NCBI GenBank assembly: GCA_947472765.1
Contig: CANJCM010000050.1
Location: forward strand, 1-33,728
Direction of reading: 5' to 3'
Length of the DNA stretch: 33,728 bases
From: Opitutia bacterium
GTDB taxonomy: Bacteria; Verrucomicrobiota; Verrucomicrobiia; Opitutales; Opitutaceae
Position numbers and translations under genes: made by a program. Below, in pieces: positions 1 to 11,500 of the stretch; position 1 is the first letter of the stretch, and the number at the start of each line of letters is the position of its first letter. The notes below the pieces were generated by a model that searched no databases, had not been told where the DNA came from, and saw nothing but the letters and a program-made list of their open reading frames with translations.

Positions 1-478
1 GATCCGGCGTGCTCGCGAGGGCCATGATGGAGGAAATGTAGATCATCCGGCCCCAGCCGCGCTGCATCATGCCAGGGGAGAGGGCGCGGCTCAGCACCAT
101 CAGGCTGGTCACGTTCAACTCGAGTAACGAGTCCCAGTCCGCGTCTTTGATTTTGTCGATGGGCTGCGGGATGTTCCATCCGGCGTTGCCCACGAAAATG
201 TCGATCTTTCCCAAGCGACCGAGGGCGTCGCGCGCCAGTTGTTCGGCTTGCGGACGCTGGCCGACATCCGCCACGAGGGGCTCGACCCGCGAACCCGTCT
301 CTTTGGCGAGCTTGGCGGCCGCCGCCTCGATCTCGGGCTTGGACCGGCTGCAAATCGCGACTTCGGCCCCTGCCTGAGCAAAAATCCGGGCCATTTCGTA
401 GCCAAGGCCGCGGCTACCTCCGGTGACCAAAGCACTGCGACCGGTGAGATTGAAGGGCGTATTGAGGTAAGGATTCAT
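1..478 (-). CDS. SDR family oxidoreductase, 3' part cut by window edge
   Basis: This is a classical short-chain dehydrogenase/reductase, a cytosolic NAD(P)-dependent enzyme acting on an alcohol or keto group. The nucleotide-binding motif TGGSRGLG is at residues 19-26, and the structural NAG motif begins at residue 98. The Ser pair of YISSI is at 149-150, where the catalytic serine lies. The YxxxK pair would fall just past the left edge, so only about 159 residues are visible. The opening (NTPFNLTGRSALVTGG) resembles gluconate 5-dehydrogenase or 3-oxoacyl-ACP reductase types, but the substrate cannot be told. An in-frame ATG at 541 would add 21 residues (MKLLRRGWPP...). I prefer 478 because family members start just before the first beta strand. 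Neither start has a clear ribosome binding site. Confidence 0.85.
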   Translation of the reverse strand, partial: MNPYLNTPFNLTGRSALVTGGSRGLGYEMARIFAQAGAEVAICSRSKPEIEAAAAKLAKETGSRVEPLVADVGQRPQAEQLARDALGRLGKIDIFVGNAGWNIPQPIDKIKDADWDSLLELNVTSLMVLSRALSPGMMQRGWGRMIYISSIMALASTPD

Positions 479-760
479 GAAGACGCCGATGGGGCGTGTC
501 CCAAACACACCGGGCGGCCAGCCGCGGCGCAATAATTTCATCTTCGTCGCGCTTTGGCCGGGTTTTCCTCCGGGAGGCGAAAAGCAGGGCCGGGATGGAA
601 CACTTCGCGTCTTTTCCCTCGCGCACCCGTCAGGCCCTGAACCTGTGCCAGAGTCCATTTTGACATTGGCAACGCCATAAACCCATTAACTGTGGAGTGC
701 GGTGCAATCTGTCCCGTGTTTCCGGCCCGTCTCGAGTTCCACCCCTTGCCCTTTCTCACT

Positions 761-3670
761 ATGAAGCGTGTCACGCCCTTCGCCGTACTTGCGGCCGCAG
801 CCTTCTCCGCCCTCACCGTCCCGACCGTGCGCGCCGCGGCCGCCTTTCCGGCCGATGAAGCCGCCAGCTTCACCGACCGCTATTGCTCGAGCTGTCACAA
901 CGACGTCGACAAGGAAGCCGGCCTCGACCTCACGTCGCTCAATTTCGATCCCGCCGATCCGGCCAACTTTGCCGCGTGGGTGAAGGTTCACGATCGCGTC
1001 CAGACCGGCGAGATGCCGCCGAAGGAAAAGAAGCAGCCCGCCCGCGCGGAGCTCAGCTCCTTCGTCAAGGGCGTGTCCGCGTCGCTCATCTCCGCCGAGA
1101 CCGAGGCCGTTGCCACCACGGGTCGTGCCGTTCGCCGCCGCGTCAACCGGACCGAGTACGAGAACGTGCTGCGCGATATCCTTAGTGTCCCGTCGCTGAT
1201 GGTGAAGGATCAGTTGCCCGAGGACGGCGAGGCCTTCCGTTTCAACAAGGTCGCCAACGCGCTCGACGTCTCGCACGTGCACATGTCCCGCTACATGAGC
1301 GCCGCCGATTACGCGCTCCGCCAGGTCATGGCCATCAAGTGGGTGCAGCCGAAGACGACCACCAAGCGTTACTACGCCCGCGAGGCCATTGCCTACAGCG
1401 CGGTCGACAATAATCCGGACCGCGGCCGTTTCCCGGTCATCAACTCTCAGGCCGACACCGAGGTGCTCCTTCGCAAAGCGCCGGTTACGGTCGGTGATAC
1501 CAACCCTGAAAAGCGCGAGCAGGAGGCGATGGCCTGGACGGCGAGTAGCTACGTGACCGGCTTCAACTCCGAATGGCAGACCGGCTTCCATGCTCCCGTG
1601 GCCGGCCGCTATCGCGTCAAGTTCAGCGGCTACAGCGTGTGGGTCGGCCCGAATGGCATTCGGACTCCCACGATGACTTTCATCGGCAAGACGCCGAAGG
1701 GTGGGGACCCGCAGGCCATCGCCGTGCTGCCCGCCGAATGGCATCGCCCGAATTACTTCGACGTGTCCAAGGGCCGGAACGACGAGCCCATCTCCGTTTA
1801 CGCCAAGGGCGGACCGGTCAACCGGCTGCTCGGTGGTTTCGACGTGACGCCTGACGCGACCGTGCGCGACCTCGGCGTGCTCTGGCTCGCGGCGAACGAG
1901 TACTTCGTCACCGATTCGACCCGTTTCTTCCGTTCCCGTCCGACCGGCTCTCCCGACGGCTTCACCAATCCGCTGGCGCGCCGCGATGGCATGCCCGGAG
2001 TCGCGTTCCGCTGGGTGGAAGTCGAGGGACCTCTTTACGACGAAACCACGACGGCCGGCTACCAACTCCTCTTCGGTGATCTTCCGATGAAGAAGGTCGA
2101 GACGGCCGCTAAGGGCGTGGCGGTCGATACCGTCGATACCGTGGCGGGTGGTCGCGGCCGGGGTGGTCGCGGCCCGGCTGTGCCCCTCGATACTCCGACG
2201 GACCCGGCTCTGGCGGCGAAGCTCACCTCCTATATTCCCGAAAAGCCCAGCCTCCAATATCAGGCGACGGCGGCGGCCCGGGCCCAGCAGGCCGGTGGCC
2301 GCGGTCCGGCGAATGCCGGCGGACCGGGCGGTCGCGGCAACGTTTCCGTCCTGCGTCCCGTGTTCGTCGATGTGGAATCCGCGAATCCCGCGCAGGACTC
2401 GGAACGCCTGCTCCGCAGTTTCCTGAAGCGCGTCTATCGCCGCCCGGCCCCCGAGTCGGATGTCACGCTCTTCCTCGACCTGATCAAGAACCGCCTCGCC
2501 GCCGGTGAGAGTTTCGCGAGCGCGATGCTGACCGGCTACACGGCAGTGCTGTCCTCGCCGGAGTTTCTCTTCGTGGATGCCAAGCCCGGCCGGCTCGATG
2601 ACCCGGCGCTGGCGACCCGTCTGGCGCTGTTCCTCTGGAACTCCGAACCCGACGCGGTGCTGCGCGGCCTTGCCGAGAAGGGCGAACTCGGCCGCCCCGC
2701 GGTGCTGAAGGCGCAGGTTGAGCGCATGCTCAACGATTCGCGCTCGCAGCGCTTCGTGGACTCCTTCCTCGATTACTGGCTCGAGATTCGCCGCATCGAG
2801 GAGACGACGCCCTCCACGACTTTGTATAACGATTACTACCTCGACGACTCGCTCGTGGAAGCGTCCCTCGCCGAGACGCGGCTGTTCTTCGCCGAGCTCG
2901 TCGCGCGCAATCTCCCGGCCCGCAATGTCGTCGATTCCGACTTCACCTATCTCAACAGCCGGCTGGCCTCGCACTACGGCATCCCGGGCGTGACCGGTTA
3001 CGCCATGCAGCGCGTCTCCCTCCCGAAGACCAGTGTTCGCGGCGGGGTGATGACCCACGCCAGTGTGCTGAAGGTCACCGCCAACGGCACCACCACCTCG
3101 CCGGTTCTTCGCGGCAAGTGGATCATGGAGCGCGTCATCGGCTTCGACATGCCGTTGCCCCCCGCCGCCGTGCCCGCCGTCGAGCCTGACATCCGTGGCG
3201 CGGTCACGATCCGCCAGCAGCTCGACAAGCATCGCGCCGACGAGAGCTGCGCGATGTGCCATCGCAAGATCGATCCCCCGGGCTTCGCGCTCGAGAACTT
3301 CGACGTCATGGGCGGTTATCGCGATCGCTATCGCGCGGAATCGAAGCTCGTGACCCCCGAACTTGGCATCGGCAAGAACGGCTGGCCGTTCGCCTTCCAC
3401 TACGCGCAGCCGGTCGACCCGAGCGGGCAGATGACGGATGGGCGCGCCTTCAAGGACGTGCGTGACTTCAAGAAGCTGCTCCTCGCCGACGAGTCCCAGA
3501 TTGCCCGCAACATCGCGCGGCAGCTCTCCGTCTATGCGACCGGCTCCCGCGTCCGCTTCAGCGACCGCGAGAAGATCGATCAGATTGTCCAGGCCTCGGC
3601 CTCGAGCCAGTTCGGCGTTCGCACCCTCGTCCACGAGCTCGTGCAGAGCGACCTGTTCCGCAGCAAGTGA
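761..3670 (+). CDS. Secreted DUF1587/DUF1592/DUF1588/DUF1585 c-type heme protein
   Basis: A 969-residue exported protein of the large planctomycete/verrucomicrobial family whose function is unknown. The first 25 or so residues are a signal peptide (MKRVTPFAVLAAAAFSAL...). A Planctomycete cytochrome-type segment follows with CSSCH at 42-46. A DUF1587-like part (RRVNRTEYENVLRDIL) is near residue 125. DUF1595/DUF1592-like segments lie in the second half (YRRPAPESDV; LSSPEFLF; LALFLWNSEPD), then a DUF1588-like part with a second heme motif CAMCH at 830-834, and a DUF1585-like C-terminus. Two heme motifs suggest periplasmic electron transfer. Residues about 460-527 are an unusual Gly/Arg-rich insert (GGRGRGGRG). 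The frame opens at 692, but 761 places the signal peptide correctly. It is the first of three genes, with the DUF1552 partner downstream. Confidence 0.9.
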   Translation: MKRVTPFAVLAAAAFSALTVPTVRAAAAFPADEAASFTDRYCSSCHNDVDKEAGLDLTSLNFDPADPANFAAWVKVHDRVQTGEMPPKEKKQPARAELSSFVKGVSASLISAETEAVATTGRAVRRRVNRTEYENVLRDILSVPSLMVKDQLPEDGEAFRFNKVANALDVSHVHMSRYMSAADYALRQVMAIKWVQPKTTTKRYYAREAIAYSAVDNNPDRGRFPVINSQADTEVLLRKAPVTVGDTNPEKREQEAMAWTASSYVTGFNSEWQTGFHAPVAGRYRVKFSGYSVWVGPNGIRTPTMTFIGKTPKGGDPQAIAVLPAEWHRPNYFDVSKGRNDEPISVYAKGGPVNRLLGGFDVTPDATVRDLGVLWLAANEYFVTDSTRFFRSRPTGSPDGFTNPLARRDGMPGVAFRWVEVEGPLYDETTTAGYQLLFGDLPMKKVETAAKGVAVDTVDTVAGGRGRGGRGPAVPLDTPTDPALAAKLTSYIPEKPSLQYQATAAARAQQAGGRGPANAGGPGGRGNVSVLRPVFVDVESANPAQDSERLLRSFLKRVYRRPAPESDVTLFLDLIKNRLAAGESFASAMLTGYTAVLSSPEFLFVDAKPGRLDDPALATRLALFLWNSEPDAVLRGLAEKGELGRPAVLKAQVERMLNDSRSQRFVDSFLDYWLEIRRIEETTPSTTLYNDYYLDDSLVEASLAETRLFFAELVARNLPARNVVDSDFTYLNSRLASHYGIPGVTGYAMQRVSLPKTSVRGGVMTHASVLKVTANGTTTSPVLRGKWIMERVIGFDMPLPPAAVPAVEPDIRGAVTIRQQLDKHRADESCAMCHRKIDPPGFALENFDVMGGYRDRYRAESKLVTPELGIGKNGWPFAFHYAQPVDPSGQMTDGRAFKDVRDFKKLLLADESQIARNIARQLSVYATGSRVRFSDREKIDQIVQASASSQFGVRTLVHELVQSDLFRSK

Positions 3671-3687
3671 GCGAACCGATTCGAACC

Positions 3688-4068
3688 ATGATGAAGAAGA
3701 ATTCTTTCCTCGCTCCGCTGTTCGCCGCTCTCGTCTTCGCCCTGCCGGCGGCCACCCCCGCGTTTGCCGCCGCCGCCGAGGCGCCGGCGAAGGCGGCGGA
3801 GTACACCGACGAACAGAAGGCGCTGCTCAAGGCCCTCGACTCCGAACTCACGCGGTTCGACGCGATGCTGGCCAAGGATGACGACGCCGCCCACGCCGCC
3901 TCGGTCAGGGAGTTGCTCGGCGCCTTCAAGGCCCGTCGCGACGCCATGAACAAGGTCGCGTTCGATCAGGGCAAATACGACGAGCTGCGTTTCGACATCA
4001 ACATCGAGTATCAGCGGCTCGCCCAATGGCTCCTTCCCACCAACTCGTCGCCGGCCAGGAAATCTTGA
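3688..4068 (+). CDS. Small secreted helical protein between DUF1592 and DUF1552 genes
   Basis: I do not recognise a named family. The frame gives about 126 residues with a clear signal peptide (MMKKNSFLAPLFAALVFALP, cleavage probably near AFA-AAAEA). A charged, helix-favouring mature part of roughly 95 residues has no cysteine. The upstream end of this frame is a GTG at 3667 that overlaps the stop of the DUF1592 gene, but the ATG pair at 3688/3691 precedes the signal peptide directly and is the better start. The gene lies 17 bases after the DUF1592 gene and 70 before the DUF1552 gene, so it is probably cotranscribed and may be a small periplasmic accessory of that pair. That role is inference from position only. 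Confidence 0.7.
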   Translation: MMKKNSFLAPLFAALVFALPAATPAFAAAAEAPAKAAEYTDEQKALLKALDSELTRFDAMLAKDDDAAHAASVRELLGAFKARRDAMNKVAFDQGKYDELRFDINIEYQRLAQWLLPTNSSPARKS

Positions 4069-4138
4069 TCCCCGCCGCCACTCTTCCGCTCACTCTTAGA
4101 TCACCGCTCCCATCTCCGCCCCCGACCCAATCCTTGAT

Positions 4139-5488
4139 ATGAAAAAGACGCCCCCTGTGTACGGTCCGTTTATCGCCACCCGGCAGCCGCTCTCGCGCCG
4201 CCACTTCCTCCGCGGCACCGGTATTGCCCTCGCCCTGCCGATGCTCGACGTCATGTGCCCGACGTTCAGCCGCGGTGCCGCCGTCTCGTCCCCGCTCGCC
4301 CCTGAGGCGACGCCGCGCCGGTTTTTCGCGATCAACAACAACCTCGGCCTCGTTCCGAAGAACTTCTTCCCCGAGGGTGATGCCAAGGACTACAAGCCGT
4401 CGCTCTACCTGCAGTACCTGCAGGAGCATCGGAAAGACTTCACCGTGTTCTCCGGCGTGTCCTATCCGAACGTCGACGGCGGTCACCCGGCGGACGTCTG
4501 CTTCATCACCGCCGCTCCGCACCCGGGCAGCGGTTCGTTCCGCAATACGATCTCGCTCGACCAGTTCGTGGCGGAGCGCATCGGCATCCTGACCCGCTTC
4601 CCGTCGATCACGCTTTCGGTCAACACCCGCTCCCGCAGTCTCTCCTGCACGGGTACCGGCGTCGCGATACCGCCCGAGGACAAGGCGTCCGAGGTCTTCA
4701 AGCAGCTCTTCCTCCAGGGTTCGCAGGACGAGGTCGACGCGACCGTCCGCAAGCTCGAGAACGGCCGCAGCATCCTCGACACCGTGTCCACCCAGGCCAA
4801 GCGCCTCGGTCAGGGCCTCGGCGCCGACGACCGCGAGCGCATCGATCAATATTTCACCAGCGTTCGTGACCTCGAGAGCCGCCTGAAGGCGTCCGAGGGC
4901 TGGGAGCACAAGCCGAAGCCGAAGGTCGACGCCAAGGTGCCGGTCGATCCCGCGAGCCCCGCCGCCTACATGGCGAAGGTGCGCTCGATGTACGATCTGG
5001 CCCGCCTGGCGTTCCAGACCGATTCCACCCGTGCGATTACCCTGATGCTCGACAGCGTTTCGACGCCGGTCGTTGAAGGCGTGACCGAGACGGCCATCAC
5101 CGAGACCTACCACAACCTCTCTCACCACGGTAAGTCGGACGACAAGCTGACCCAGCTGTCCGCCCTCGATATCGGACACATGAAGCTGCTCGCCTCCATG
5201 TACGGCGACTTCAAGTCGGTGAAGGAAGGTCAGGAGAGCCTCCTCGACCGGACCATGATCTACTACGGTTCCAACTTCGGTGACGCCAACCAGCACGTCT
5301 GCTTCAACATGCCGGTCATCCTCGCGGGTGGCGGCTTCAAGCACGGCCAGCACCTCGGCTTCGACCGCGAGCACAACCGCAATTACCCGCTGACGAACCT
5401 CCTCTACACGATGGTTCGCCGGATGGGCATCGATGTGGACAAGTTCGCCAACTCGAGCAGCACAATGCGCGGACTCGAGATGACTTGA
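4139..5488 (+). CDS. DUF1552 protein with Tat-type signal
   Basis: A 449-residue member of the DUF1552 family, which in Planctomycetes and Verrucomicrobia is usually encoded next to DUF1592/DUF1588/DUF1585 proteins, as here. A twin-arginine signal is visible at residues 19-26 (SRRHFLRG) followed by a hydrophobic stretch (GIALALPML), so it is probably exported folded. Diagnostic family segments are RRFFAINNNLGLVPKNFFP after the signal, FSGVSYPNVDGGHPADVCF, and the C-terminal part with YYGSNFGDANQH and ILAGGGFKHGQHL. The distribution of Asp/His resembles the alkaline-phosphatase-like DUF1501 relatives, but no catalytic role is established. It ends in a tandem hairpin that closes the transcription unit. 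Confidence 0.92.
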   Translation: MKKTPPVYGPFIATRQPLSRRHFLRGTGIALALPMLDVMCPTFSRGAAVSSPLAPEATPRRFFAINNNLGLVPKNFFPEGDAKDYKPSLYLQYLQEHRKDFTVFSGVSYPNVDGGHPADVCFITAAPHPGSGSFRNTISLDQFVAERIGILTRFPSITLSVNTRSRSLSCTGTGVAIPPEDKASEVFKQLFLQGSQDEVDATVRKLENGRSILDTVSTQAKRLGQGLGADDRERIDQYFTSVRDLESRLKASEGWEHKPKPKVDAKVPVDPASPAAYMAKVRSMYDLARLAFQTDSTRAITLMLDSVSTPVVEGVTETAITETYHNLSHHGKSDDKLTQLSALDIGHMKLLASMYGDFKSVKEGQESLLDRTMIYYGSNFGDANQHVCFNMPVILAGGGFKHGQHLGFDREHNRNYPLTNLLYTMVRRMGIDVDKFANSSSTMRGLEMT

Positions 5489-5544
5489 GAATCCGCTCCG
5501 CGGATTCTCTCAACGGGCGGCCCTCGGGCCGCCCGTTTTGTTTT
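5487..5544 (+). terminator. Tandem-hairpin terminator of the DUF1592-DUF1552 unit
   Basis: Two perfect hairpins follow directly on the stop codon of the DUF1552 gene. The first has 10-base arms at 5487-5496 and 5500-5509 with a 3-base loop. The second has arms CGGGCGGCC (5514-5522) and GGCCGCCCG (5527-5535) and runs into TTTTGTTTT. The T-run makes the second hairpin a convincing rho-independent terminator. Confidence 0.8.
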
Positions 5545-5570
5545 CGGGCATCGGAGTCCGGATGGCGCGA

Positions 5571-5760
5571 CTTTCGTAGGGGCGCGCCTCGTGCGCGCCC
5601 GTTTCCAATCTTGCACGTCACGCAATTCCTGGAGCCCGAAGTTGCCGGCGTAGCCCGCGGCGTGAGCAGCGGGACGGCTTCAGGCGAAGCGATCAAGAAG
5701 TCCCTGTCCTCACGGACAGGGCTACGCCAATCCGTTTAACTTCGGAATCCAGGCAATCCG
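5571..5760. repeat. Intergenic GC-rich repeat cluster
   Basis: No gene is seen between the terminator and the DUF4412 gene. The stretch holds several short dispersed repeats. GTAGGGGCGCGCCTCGTGCG starts at 5576 and has relatives at 7125-7149 and, inverted, at 29804-29828. A block starting GTAGCCCGCGGCGTGAGCAG at 5651 is followed by a hairpin CCTGTCC-TCAC-GGACAGG near 5701-5719. They look like non-autonomous, REP-like intergenic repeats. Confidence 0.5.
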
Positions 5761-5860
5761 TGACGTTCAAGGTTTGGGCATAGGGGAAGGTTGCCGCAAC
5801 CTTCCCCGCGGGTACTCGACTTTACAACGCGCGCTGGCCGCTCATCGTCTTTTTCACCCC

Positions 5861-6517
5861 ATGAAAATTTTTTCCCTCTGGACCGCGCTAACCTGGTTGC
5901 TGGCGATCACGACGGCGCAAGGTGCGCAATTCGAGGGGCGCGTTCACTTCCAGCGCGCGCAAATTCCGGGCGAGCCCGACAACGTCATCTGCGCGATCAA
6001 GGGCGACAAGATCCGCGTCGAGGTCATCCGCGAGCGCGTGAACACCTTCATCACGGACGCGGCGAAGAAGGAGACGACTGTCATCATGGAGGATGACATG
6101 GCGTATTTGGTAATGACGTCGTTGCAGCCGTTCGAGGATCTGAAATTCGAGAAGACCGCCGAGACCGCCACCATTCTCGGCCACCAGGCGCAGAAATACA
6201 CGCTGAGTTCCGACGAAGGTGAGACCGAACTCTGGCTCGCCGAGGGGTTCGGGCGTTACACGGGTTTCGGGGACGGCTTCGAGCAGCCGCCGAAGCCGGT
6301 GCCCAACGTCGACCTGCCCGAAGCGCCCGTGCCGAAGGCCTGGGAATATGCGCTTGCCGGACAGCCGCTGTTTCCGCTGCGCGTCGTGACCCGCGACGGG
6401 GCCAACCGCGAAATTTTTCGCCTGGAGATTCGCGCCATCACCCCGGAGCCGATTTCGGACCGACTCTTCCTGCCGTCGGTGAACTACAAGAAACTCGACA
6501 CCTGGCCGGAGCGTTGA
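5861..6517 (+). CDS. Secreted DUF4412 domain protein
   Basis: A 218-residue protein with a signal peptide (MKIFSLWTALTWLLAITTAQ, cleavage after about AQG-A). The mature part matches the DUF4412 pattern: a beta-rich fold with a repeated 'modify-track-report' layout of strands (ICAIKGDKIRVEV, TTVIMEDDMAYLVM, ATILGHQAQKYTLSSDEGET, ELWLAEGFGRYTGFG). It ends with a final strand pair containing FPLRVVTRDG. Family members are periplasmic or outer-membrane-associated and of unknown role. The frame is open from 5774, but 5861 puts the signal sequence at the N-terminus. It stands alone, convergent with the cupin gene. Confidence 0.82.
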   Translation: MKIFSLWTALTWLLAITTAQGAQFEGRVHFQRAQIPGEPDNVICAIKGDKIRVEVIRERVNTFITDAAKKETTVIMEDDMAYLVMTSLQPFEDLKFEKTAETATILGHQAQKYTLSSDEGETELWLAEGFGRYTGFGDGFEQPPKPVPNVDLPEAPVPKAWEYALAGQPLFPLRVVTRDGANREIFRLEIRAITPEPISDRLFLPSVNYKKLDTWPER

Positions 6518-6611
6518 ATCGGCCGCGCCGTGGCGCCGCCAATACACCCCGGCGCAACGCGCCACCCCTTTCGAGCCGCCGTCAGGCTCAATTGACAGGT
6601 GATGATTCGCT

Positions 6612-8484
<1,873 letters not shown>

Positions 8485-8519
8485 AGAAGGGGGCCCACCG
8501 GGCGCGGCTTGTGGCCTGG

Positions 8520-8595
8520 AGTAGTGCCGGTCTCTGACCGGTGACTCTCCTAACGAACTCGCTCAGATTTTTTCCGGTCAGAGACCGGCGCTACT
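8520..8595. repeat. Inverted repeat overlapping the 3' end of the AsmA-like gene
   Basis: Arms of 22 bases at 8520-8541 and 8574-8595 (GTGCCGGTCTCTGACCGG and its complement, with one T-G wobble) surround a 32-base loop. Each arm also contains an inner palindrome (CCGGTCTCTGACCGG). The stop codon of the leftward AsmA-like gene (8550-8552) lies in the loop, so the right arm encodes part of the protein's last residues. It may act as a terminator-like or mRNA-stabilising structure for that gene. Confidence 0.7.
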
Positions 8596-11500
8596 TTCGT
8601 CGTGTCACTTGCCGGGGTGCTCGCCCGAACCGCCGCACGCAGCAGGGACTCGCGCCACGTGGACTCGTCGATCTGGGAGAGGGTGCCGCCGAGCGAAATC
8701 GGTGCGGCCAGTCGCGTGTAACCCTGCGAGTTCTTCTCGTCCGAGAGCAGGCCCGTGTCGGCGATGCCCTCCGCGGTGGCGTTACGCAGCGCAAGTCTGA
8801 GGTCGAGCCGCAGCGGATGCGTCGAGATGAGTCCTTCGCCGCCGTCGATTCGGCCCGTGCCCGTGAGATGTTCCTGATCCGATTGGATGAGAATCTCGTT
8901 GAGATGAATCGTACCGTCGGCGGTGCGGAACGCGGCGACCTCGAGCTTCGTGAATGCGAACTCCCGAATGCGGTACGTGAAGTTCAGCACGTTCTCCGCC
9001 TGCCGGGTGATGGCGCTCGGGATGGCGCCGATGTCGTCCTCGCTCCGCCCTCCTTTGAAGATTTTACCCAGGGTCTCCGCGACCGCGCTCATTCGCTCCT
9101 TCGATTTCGACTCGAGCCGCGGAATGCCGTCGGCGATTTGCGTGCCCAGCAGGCGCAGGATGCCGGAGTTGGCGCTGAGCCGGAATTCATCTCCCCGGCG
9201 CCGCCAGAGGTCATCGAGATTCCGGCCGCTGCTCGTCGTCACGACGGTCGCCGCGTACTTGCCTTCCCACACCAGCGGCTGTGCCGGCGTCGGCATGGGT
9301 AGCAGTTCGGCCGTGTCGAGCCCCGCCAGCGCGGCGGTTGCGTTCAACTGATAGGGCGCCGCCGCCGTCCCGTCGAACGCGAGCGTGCCCTCGATCTTCA
9401 CCGGGTTGTAAGGCTGCTGGCGGGCATGCCCGCCTTCGAGGCGCAGCGCCTTCGGATCCAGCGTGAGAGTGCCGCCAACATCCTCATAGTCGCGACCGGA
9501 CGCTCTCAGCTTTTCGATCATCAACGTGATCCAGCCGGGAACGCCGCCCCAGAAGGGTGTCGCCGTCGGGGGCATCGGCGCTGCGGAGAAAGCGGGCATC
9601 CGCGCCGCGCTCCCACCTGAGCTGCCGACCAGCCACGCGGCCGGTCCCGCGAGCGGACGGAGATGTTCGCTCTCCACGTAGCCGCCGCTGAGCTTCACGC
9701 CGAAGCGCGGGGTTGGTCCGGTCGTCCAGGTTCCCTCCGCCGTGAGGTCGGACACGGTCTTTCCGAACGCGATCTTCAGCGGGGCGAGAAACGTGAGTCG
9801 GCCGTTGCGATCGAGATCCGCCGTCAGGGTTGCACTCGCGGTGCGAGTGGGAACGCGGCCGACGACATTGATTTTGGCGGTGAGGGTATTCCATGCGCCC
9901 ACCTGCGTGGAAAATTCCGCGGTCAGGGATCGCCCAGGCAGGTGACCGATTTCGCGTCCAATGGGCTGGCGGCCGACCATATCAAGCGCGACCTCCACCG
10001 TGCCTTTGAGCGTGGCGGGGCGATTCGCGCTGGTCGCCGGGACGATGCGACCGGTGCTGGACGCGATGGTTTCGCCGGCGTGAGTGAAGGTGAGCGGCGA
10101 CCACTCCATTTGCCAGGTGCCCGCGGTCCATTTCGCGTCGAGTCCGAGGGACACATCGAGGTCCTCGCCCCAGAGTTGTCCATCGCGGGTGATTGCGACA
10201 CCGGTCGCCGCCAGCGGTGTCGTCGTCCGGACTGCCACCGTGCCGGCCGTTCCGCTCACCGTGAGTTCGCCGGTCACCGCGCCGCCGCTGACGCGCCAGG
10301 GAGGGGGAAGGGCAGGGACAATGGCGAGCGGCAGCCCCTGCAACGTGGCCTGAAGCCAGTCGGATTTGGAATCCGCCACGCTGAGCTGCTGGTTCCGGGT
10401 GTCGTATTCCACCGGTTGCCGCAGCGTGAACGTGGCGAGGGGGGCCGCGCCGGTCACCCTGGCTTCGAGTTGGTTCACGCGCAGGAGCGTGCCTTGCAGG
10501 GTCAGGTCAAAGTGGCCCGCGGCACTGACCGTGCCGAGCTGCGAGAATGCACTCCCACGATCGCTGACCAGCGCGGCGGCATCGCCGGCCAGATGGAACC
10601 GGCTGAACCTGGCATCCGCGGTAAACGCACCGCCGCCGTTCGCGACCAGCGAGAGCGTCGCGGGGAAGCGGGCGAGCGCGACACGGTCCTCATCGCGGGC
10701 ATCGAGTTTCCAGGTGCCGGCAAAATCACCGCTGACCGTGTGCCGCTGCGTCCGCAACTGCAGGACCGTGCGATCCAGGTGCCGGGCCTCGAGGGTGTAA
10801 GTCTCGTCGCCGACCCGCCGCGCGGTCGTCGCCTCCAGTGCCAGGGCGAAACGGTTGGCGTCCCGGACTGGCGTGCCGGCCGGCGGCTGCGACTCGATCC
10901 GGATTCGGTCGAAGGCGCGGGTGGCATCCATCCGCACGAGCACGCGGACGGTTAGCGGAACCGAGTTCGACGGCGCGTTGAGTTCGGAAATCTGGAGCGT
11001 GAACACTCCTTCGCGGGCAGCAGCGAGCCCACCTCCAACGAGCTTCACCTGAAACCAGAGGGCGTCGCCGCCCTTTGGCGTGGGCAGGCGGACGTCACCT
11101 TCGAGATCGACGCCATCCCAGGATACTTCCCGTTCCCCGCCCGCGGCGTTGAGGAGTTCGTGCAGCGCGAGGCCGAGTTGCTGCGCGAGGAAAACGCTGC
11201 GCGGGACCGGCTCGGCCGGGGAAGCGGTCTGCAGGGTCGGCGCCAGCGAGCCCGACATCCCGGGCGCGACCGGCTTCGTGACCGCGGCCGGCGGCGCGGG
11301 CGAATCGAGATCGAGCGTCCATCCTTTCGCGACCAGGTGCCGTACCGGGAAGCGTCCGCGCAGGAGGCATTCCTTCACCGGAACGCCCACCGTCACGCTC
11401 GGAACGATGAGGGTGGCGCCCTCGAACTTGAGTCGCAGGTCGGTGAACGCGACCTGCGCCCAGCGGGCCGACACGGACTCAACCGTGCCGCGGAAGCCGG

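Noticed and set aside
686-3634. Long minus-strand frame of 982 codons opposite the DUF1592 gene
   Set aside because: It mirrors the real gene's codons in a GC-rich genome, has no domain or signal, and the plus-strand frame has clear heme and family motifs.
3998-5374. Minus-strand frame of 458 codons opposite the DUF1552 gene
   Set aside because: Antisense shadow with repetitive Val/Glu/Arg composition.
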